From Clostridia bacterium (GTDB lineage: Bacteria > Bacillota_A > Clostridia > Christensenellales > Aristaeellaceae), in NCBI GenBank assembly GCA_017620455.1, contig JAFZQK010000026.1, forward strand, positions 1 to 12,032: a stretch of DNA of 12,032 nt, read 5' to 3'. The stretch's first letter is position 1; every line of letters starts with the position of its first letter. Below, in pieces: positions 6,501 through 12,032 of this stretch. The position numbers were made by a program, and so were the translations under genes. Under the pieces are notes generated by a model that worked only from the letters and a program-made list of their open reading frames with translations, searched no databases and was not told the origin of the DNA.

Positions 6501-8591
6501 ATGAACTTTCAGGGAAAAGCAGTGCTGGTTTATTTGGAGGAAGACAACATCCAGCGCGCTTACTTCCGCGTCCGCCCGCTGATGACGCAGGACGGTCCTG
6601 TTGGGCCCATGGAAAAGGATTTTCCGGATGAGGGCTGCCTGCGCATCGTGCCGGACCGCAACGAACAGCACACCTTTAAGGACCGTATGCGTTCCCTGTG
6701 CGGGCTGTGCGTGGTGGATCTGCGCTTCTTCCAGCCCGACGCCAACAAGATCCGCACCAACAAGAACTACTCCCCCACGCGGGGCGAAATCAACCAATTC
6801 ATCGTCTATTCCGACGCGGTCCGCGCCCTGCCGGACGATCTGATCTATCAGGTAGTCACCGAAAACGAATGCGCGGGGGCGAAAACGCCTCTGGTATTCA
6901 TCCGCAGCGGCGCCAATATTCAGGGCCCCTTCCGCCGTCAGGACGGCCAGACCGCCGGAGAAACCCGGCAGCTGCCGCCGGACAGCGCGGAGATCTTCTC
7001 TCTGCAGCTGGACGGGCAGGACCTGCTTTTCTACTGGCCCCACGCCGCGGAGGAGCCCCGCGCCGAAGCTCCCGTCCCCGAGGAGAGCGCTTCCGCCCAG
7101 CCTGCGCAGGAGCCTCCCGCCCCGGCCGCGCCCGTCAGCGCTTACGAACAGATCCAGGCCATGGACGTGGCGGTCAGCGAAAACGCCAATAAGCTGCACG
7201 ACGATCCCGCGCCGTCCCTGACGCCGCCTCCGGCTGCGGAGCCCCAGCAGGACCGGCCCCTGGCTGGCACCCGGCTGTACCAGGCGCCTCAGCGTCCCGC
7301 CGCCCAGCGCCGGGCCCACAATCCGCTGATGGAGATCGTGGAGCGGGAGCGCTATGCCGGGCGGTACGAAGCCCCCGGCGCCACGCTGCCCCAAACCGCG
7401 GAGCTCAAAAACGTGGATAACCCCGCCGATACCCTCAAGCGCGTACTGCAGAGCCTGTGGCAGACGCCGGAAACTCAGCGCCAGGCCATCGACGTGCTGC
7501 TCAGTCAGCCGGGCCTGCGCCAGTCGCTTTCCACTGCGCTGACCCACGAAACCAACGATCTTACGCTGGCCGCCATGCAGAGCCAGCTGCAGGAAATGGA
7601 GGCCGAACGCCTCATGACGCTGATGCAGCTGGACGACGCGAAAAAGAACCTAAAGGAAGCCCGGGACGACGCCGTGGGCAAGCTGATGAGCGCGGAGCAA
7701 AGGATGCTGGACGATCTCAAAGCCGCACAATCCGCCGCACAAGAAGGCTTGGACGGCCTGAAAAAGGAGCTGGAGCCGCTCCGGGCCGAGGCGGAGGAAA
7801 CCCTTCAGAAGCTGCAGGGCGACCTGTCCGCTTCCCGCCGCCTGATCCTGCCCGCCCTGGGCCGGGACGCGGAGAGAGCGGAATTGATCAGGCGCGTCAG
7901 CGACTCTTTCAGCGCCGCCGGGTTCGCGCTGGATGAGGGCGACGCGGAAGCGCTGCTCACCGCCTACGCCCTGTGCGAGGGCGAGATCACCTTCTATTCC
8001 GACGCGGAGCCCGACGCCGTCCGCGCCATTCGCACCTTTGCCGCCGCCCTGGGCGTCCCGGCGGAGGACCGGGGGCCCATGGCCGAAGCCGTGATCCTGC
8101 CCGGCGGCGACGCGCCGGTGTTCCTGATGGGCTATCAGAATCACGCCTCCCCGCTTCTGACCTGCTGCCTCCACGAAGGCGCGGAGGACCGGCGGGAGAA
8201 TTATTTCACTCCCTCCTTCCCCTGCATTCCCGTTGCGGCGGATCTGAACGCGCTGCCCGCGGCCCTGCCGGCTTACGCGCCTGTTCGGAAAGCGGCGGTG
8301 TGCAAGGAAATGATCGCAGAAACCCCCCTGTCCGACGATACGAAAAATGTGATCCTTTCCCTGCGCCGGGCCATGCCCAAATCCCGTCCCCTGCCGCTGG
8401 ATGCGGTGGAGCAGATGTGCCGCTTCATCGCCTGCACCCAGAACACATTGAAGGGCGGCGTGGCCGAAGCCATCGACCGGGCGGTCTGCCTGTACGCGGC
8501 GCCGTATCTGGTGGGCACCGGCAAGCAGATGGAAGCGGTCAAGCCCCTGCTCGCCGCCATGCCCCGGACATTGAAAGCCCTGAAATCCTGA
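6501..8591 (+). CDS. Uncharacterised multidomain protein with coiled coil
   Basis: I do not recognise this 696-residue protein. Four regions can be seen. Residues 1-180 look like a compact, mixed alpha/beta globular domain (start GKAVLVYLEEDNIQRAYFRV; cysteines at 46, 67, 70 and 124). Residues 183-275 form a low-complexity linker rich in Pro, Ala, Glu and Gln. Residues about 300-350 are helical, and about 355-445 form a charged coiled coil. Residues 446-696 are globular again; part of this (GEITFYS 494-500, then helix AVRAIRTFAAALGV) recalls the P-loop strand and helix of McrB-like AAA+ proteins, but no Walker A motif is present. There is no signal peptide or membrane segment, so it is likely cytoplasmic. 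The ATG at 6501 has GGAGGGG nine bases upstream; the frame extends 46 codons further upstream but only across the lysC terminator and promoter. It is followed after one base by the RNA methyltransferase gene. Existence as a gene is near certain; function is unknown. Confidence 0.88.
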   Translation: MNFQGKAVLVYLEEDNIQRAYFRVRPLMTQDGPVGPMEKDFPDEGCLRIVPDRNEQHTFKDRMRSLCGLCVVDLRFFQPDANKIRTNKNYSPTRGEINQFIVYSDAVRALPDDLIYQVVTENECAGAKTPLVFIRSGANIQGPFRRQDGQTAGETRQLPPDSAEIFSLQLDGQDLLFYWPHAAEEPRAEAPVPEESASAQPAQEPPAPAAPVSAYEQIQAMDVAVSENANKLHDDPAPSLTPPPAAEPQQDRPLAGTRLYQAPQRPAAQRRAHNPLMEIVERERYAGRYEAPGATLPQTAELKNVDNPADTLKRVLQSLWQTPETQRQAIDVLLSQPGLRQSLSTALTHETNDLTLAAMQSQLQEMEAERLMTLMQLDDAKKNLKEARDDAVGKLMSAEQRMLDDLKAAQSAAQEGLDGLKKELEPLRAEAEETLQKLQGDLSASRRLILPALGRDAERAELIRRVSDSFSAAGFALDEGDAEALLTAYALCEGEITFYSDAEPDAVRAIRTFAAALGVPAEDRGPMAEAVILPGGDAPVFLMGYQNHASPLLTCCLHEGAEDRRENYFTPSFPCIPVAADLNALPAALPAYAPVRKAAVCKEMIAETPLSDDTKNVILSLRRAMPKSRPLPLDAVEQMCRFIACTQNTLKGGVAEAIDRAVCLYAAPYLVGTGKQMEAVKPLLAAMPRTLKALKS

Positions 8592-8592
8592 T

Positions 8593-9390
8593 ATGTACGA
8601 AGTCATCACCAGCCTGCAGAATCCCCAGGTGAAAATCTGGCGCTCCCTGAACCGATCCCGCAGCGCGCGGGTGGAAGCCGGGCTGTTTCTGGCCGAAGGG
8701 GAGCACATGGCGGGCGAAGCCCTGAAACAGCAGAAAGCCCGGGCGCTTCTGATCGATCAGCGCGCCCTGGACAAATACGGCGCCCTGGCGGAAAATCCCC
8801 GGGGCGCTTCGGTGTATGTCCTTGCGGGCCACGTGATGGAAGCGCTCTCCGACGCCAAATCGCCCCAGGGCGTCATCGCCGTGTGCGCGTACCCCGTCCC
8901 CGCCGCCCCCTGTGGCCGTCTCATCGCCGCGCTGGACGGCGTGCAGGACCCGGGCAACGTGGGCACTGTGATTCGCACCCTGGACGCCGCGGGCTTTTCC
9001 TGCCTGCTGACGGATGAAAAAACCGCGGACCCGTACGGCCCAAAGGCCCTGCGCGCCTCCATGGGCGGCGTGTTCCGGGTGCCCTGCGTGCAGTGCCCTT
9101 CCCTGCCGGATACGCTGGAAACGCTGAAAAACAGCGGCTTTGACATCCTGGCCGGAGACCTGCGGGGAGAGGATTTCTTTTCCCGGCGCAAAACCAAAGA
9201 CAAGGTCTGCATCGTGATCGGCAGCGAAGGCCAGGGCATTTCCCCCGCCGTCATGGAGAAAGCCACGCTGCGTCTCCGGCTGCCCATCCCCGGCGGCGCG
9301 GAATCCCTGAACGCGGCGGTGGCCGCCGGCATCATGATCTACGACGTGCTGCGGGAAAAAACCAGCGGATCTTATCCGTTTCGTCCATAA
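8593..9390 (+). CDS. SpoU/TrmH-family RNA 2'-O-ribose methyltransferase
   Basis: This 265-residue protein transfers a methyl group from S-adenosylmethionine to a ribose 2'-OH in rRNA or tRNA. Residues 1-100 form the substrate-binding domain with the usual opening (ITSLQNPQVK, then FLAEGEH at 32-38). The SPOUT knot domain has all three motifs: DPGNVGTVIRT (119-129; Asn122, Arg128), IGSEGQGIS (209-217; Glu212) and LPIPGGAESLNAAVAAGI (230-247; Ser238, Asn240). It resembles the RlmB/TsnR/YsgA-like branch; the target nucleotide cannot be told, so no symbol is given. The start is separated from the preceding stop by one base (TGA-T-ATG) and no good ribosome binding site is visible, which suggests translational coupling to the upstream gene. 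The last ten residues after DVLREK are not part of the conserved core. Confidence 0.95.
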   Translation: MYEVITSLQNPQVKIWRSLNRSRSARVEAGLFLAEGEHMAGEALKQQKARALLIDQRALDKYGALAENPRGASVYVLAGHVMEALSDAKSPQGVIAVCAYPVPAAPCGRLIAALDGVQDPGNVGTVIRTLDAAGFSCLLTDEKTADPYGPKALRASMGGVFRVPCVQCPSLPDTLETLKNSGFDILAGDLRGEDFFSRRKTKDKVCIVIGSEGQGISPAVMEKATLRLRLPIPGGAESLNAAVAAGIMIYDVLREKTSGSYPFRP

Positions 9391-9475
9391 ACAAGTCGCT
9401 AAAATCTAAAGGGAATCCTGCCAGCGCGTCGTAATCTGTATCTGATAAACACTGTATGAAAAGGCGGTGGATGAA
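9391..9475. other. Short AT-richer spacer before kdgK, no clear promoter
   Basis: These 85 bases are clearly poorer in GC than their surroundings. They contain weak -10-like strings (TAAAAT at 9400-9405, GATAAA at 9444-9449) without a matching -35. No hairpin with a U-tract is visible, so transcription may continue from the upstream genes into kdgK. Confidence 0.5.
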
Positions 9476-10498
9476 ATGAAAGCGGTATGCTTCGGTGAAA
9501 TCATGCTCCGGCTCAATCCGGAAGGGTATCTGCGCTTCCCCCAGGCCAATAAGTTCGAGGCCAGCTACGGCGGCGGCGAGGCCAACGTCACGGTGTCCCT
9601 GGCCAATTACGGCGATCAGGCGGCCTTTGTCACCGCCGTTCCCGCCCATGAGATCGGCCAGAACGCCGTAAACGCCCTGCGGCAGTACGGCGTGGATACC
9701 TCCATGATCCTGCGCCAGGGCCCGCGCCTGGGCATTTACTACTGCGAAAAAGGCGCGTCCCAGCGGGGCAGCAAGGTGATCTACGACCGGGCCGGCTCCT
9801 CCGTCGCTCTGTCCAGACGCGGCGATTACGACTGGGAGAAGATCTTCGACGGCGCCACCTGGTTCCACTTCACCGGCATTACCCCCGCCCTGGGCGGCGA
9901 GCTGCCGGAAATCTGCCTGGACGCGGTGAAAGCCGCCAAGGCAAAGGGCCTCACCGTCAGCTGCGACCTCAATTACCGCGGCAAGCTGTGGACCCGGGAA
10001 CAGGCCGGCGAAACGATGAAAAAGCTAATGCCCTACGTGGACGTGTGCATCGCCAATGAAGAGGACGCCAAGGACGTGTTCGGCATCGCCGCGGCGAATA
10101 CCGATATCAATTCCGGCAAGCTGGACCGGGACGGCTACGTTTCCGTGGCGCAGCAGCTGATGGACCGCTTCGGCTTCCAGTACGTGGCCATTACCCTCCG
10201 GGGCAGCATCTCCGCCTCCGACAATAACTGGAGCGGCATGCTCTACGACGGCAAGCAGGCCTATTTCGCCAAGAATTACCTCATCCACATGGTGGACCGG
10301 GTAGGCGGCGGCGACAGCTTCGGCGGCGGATTGATCCACGCCATCAACAAGTGGCCCGGCGATCTCCAGGCCGTGATCGAATTCGCGGTGGCGGCCTCCT
10401 GCCTCAAGCAGACCACCGAATTCGATTTTAACCTGGCCTCCGAAAAGGAAGTGCTGGCCCTGGCGGGGGGCAACGCCTCCGGCCGCGTACAGCGGTAA
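9476..10498 (+). CDS. kdgK: 2-dehydro-3-deoxygluconokinase (PfkB family sugar kinase)
   Basis: This 340-residue cytoplasmic enzyme phosphorylates 2-keto-3-deoxygluconate (KDG) with ATP to KDPG, which an aldolase then splits to pyruvate and glyceraldehyde 3-phosphate. It belongs to the pathway for pectin, alginate and uronate breakdown. The PfkB fold is shown by the N-terminal GGGEANVTVSLANYG (32-46) and by DRVGGGDSFGGG (274-285), where Asp280 is the catalytic base. CDLNYRGKLW (163-172) and NEEDAKDVFGI (194-204) are typical of the KDG-kinase branch found in Firmicutes. The segment has GGGD where many PfkB proteins have GAGD; this is usual for this branch. A GTG at 9467 is in frame three codons upstream, but the ATG at 9476 is better spaced from the GGCGGTGG purine stretch and begins at the conserved MKAVCFGEIMLRL. 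No KDPG aldolase or uronate gene is visible nearby. Substrate is assigned by family likeness; a related sugar acid is possible. Confidence 0.9.
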   Translation: MKAVCFGEIMLRLNPEGYLRFPQANKFEASYGGGEANVTVSLANYGDQAAFVTAVPAHEIGQNAVNALRQYGVDTSMILRQGPRLGIYYCEKGASQRGSKVIYDRAGSSVALSRRGDYDWEKIFDGATWFHFTGITPALGGELPEICLDAVKAAKAKGLTVSCDLNYRGKLWTREQAGETMKKLMPYVDVCIANEEDAKDVFGIAAANTDINSGKLDRDGYVSVAQQLMDRFGFQYVAITLRGSISASDNNWSGMLYDGKQAYFAKNYLIHMVDRVGGGDSFGGGLIHAINKWPGDLQAVIEFAVAASCLKQTTEFDFNLASEKEVLALAGGNASGRVQR

Positions 10499-10520
10499 AA
10501 TCGCACGGGGAGTATAAAAC

Positions 10521-10553
10521 AATCCGGGGAAAACGGTATTCCCCGGATTTTTT
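10521..10553 (+). terminator. Rho-independent terminator of kdgK
   Basis: AATCCGGGGAA (10521-10531) pairs perfectly with TTCCCCGGATT (10539-10549), with a 7-base loop and a T-run through 10553. On the minus strand the same hairpin is followed by GTTTTAT, so it may also serve clpB, which ends about 60 bases to the right and has no other hairpin. Confidence 0.93.
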
Positions 10554-10610
10554 CGTTCAGTTTTTTGCGTTGTTTTTTCGGTGTATGGCCACGCCTGTTT
10601 CTTATTTCGT
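10554..10610. other. Spacer between convergent kdgK and clpB
   Basis: This 57-base stretch carries two T-runs (10560-10566 and 10572-10578) but no hairpin I can pair beside them. I see no gene, promoter or repeat in it. Confidence 0.5.

Positions 10611-12032
<1,422 letters not shown>

Noticed and set aside
6483..8708. Two long minus-strand open frames (6483-7547 and 7650-8708) opposite the 696-residue protein
   Set aside because: Because the sense protein is unrecognised, I considered whether the true gene is on the other strand. The sense frame has a consensus promoter, a good ribosome binding site, a sensible domain layout and coupling to the next gene. The antisense frames have none of these.
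9332..9475. Minus-strand frame through the AT-richer spacer whose translation (for example DYDALAGFPLDFSDLF) looks protein-like
   Set aside because: It could be a gene remnant, but only about 30 codons look natural. It lacks its own start site and signals, and it continues as antisense of the methyltransferase and kdgK genes. Too short to support as a pseudogene without a database search.

Overview
The window is GC-rich bacterial chromosome, densely coded, with clean Gram-positive style signals: promoters close to TTGACA-17-TATAAT, GGAGG-type ribosome binding sites, and GC-rich hairpin plus U-tract terminators at most transcription unit ends. Together with the gene set (bifurcating-type [FeFe] hydrogenase, DUF5665 protein, clostridial-type aspartate kinase, GH42 beta-galactosidase, KDG kinase) this suggests an anaerobic, saccharolytic, high-GC member of the Clostridia (Firmicutes/Bacillota), probably from a gut or rumen. 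The genus cannot be read from the sequence.

Layout. 1-567 (+) is the C-terminal end of an [FeFe] hydrogenase, closed by a strong terminator. 641-1132 (+) is a small secreted protein of unknown function. A shared hairpin at about 1153-1182 separates it from a four-gene minus-strand operon transcribed from a promoter near 4870-4898: a DUF5665 membrane protein, lspA (signal peptidase II), an RluD-family pseudouridine synthase, and a GH42 beta-galactosidase. Divergent from that operon, a near-perfect promoter at 4949-4977 drives lysC (aspartate kinase), which ends at a terminator at 6342-6374. A second strong promoter (6423-6451) drives an unrecognised 696-residue protein, coupled by a one-base gap to a SpoU/TrmH-family RNA 2'-O-methyltransferase. 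A 2-keto-3-deoxygluconate kinase gene follows and ends in a terminator. Converging on it from the right is the 3' two thirds of clpB (minus strand), which runs off the window edge.

How they fit together. Most genes are housekeeping: lipoprotein maturation (lspA), ribosomal or transfer RNA modification (rluD-like, SpoU), amino-acid biosynthesis (lysC), protein disaggregation (clpB), fermentative H2 metabolism (hydrogenase). Two genes handle sugars: the GH42 enzyme releases galactose from oligosaccharides, and KdgK phosphorylates the KDG intermediate of uronate degradation. They are not adjacent and do not form one pathway locus. No mobile element, phage gene, CRISPR array or defence island is visible. 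The part least explained by known families is the 696-residue protein at 6501-8591, which has an N-terminal globular domain, a Pro/Ala-rich linker, a coiled coil, and a C-terminal domain that might be a degenerate AAA+ fold. No intergenic stretch exceeds 300 bases; the two longest, about 180 bases each, are accounted for by promoters and a terminator.
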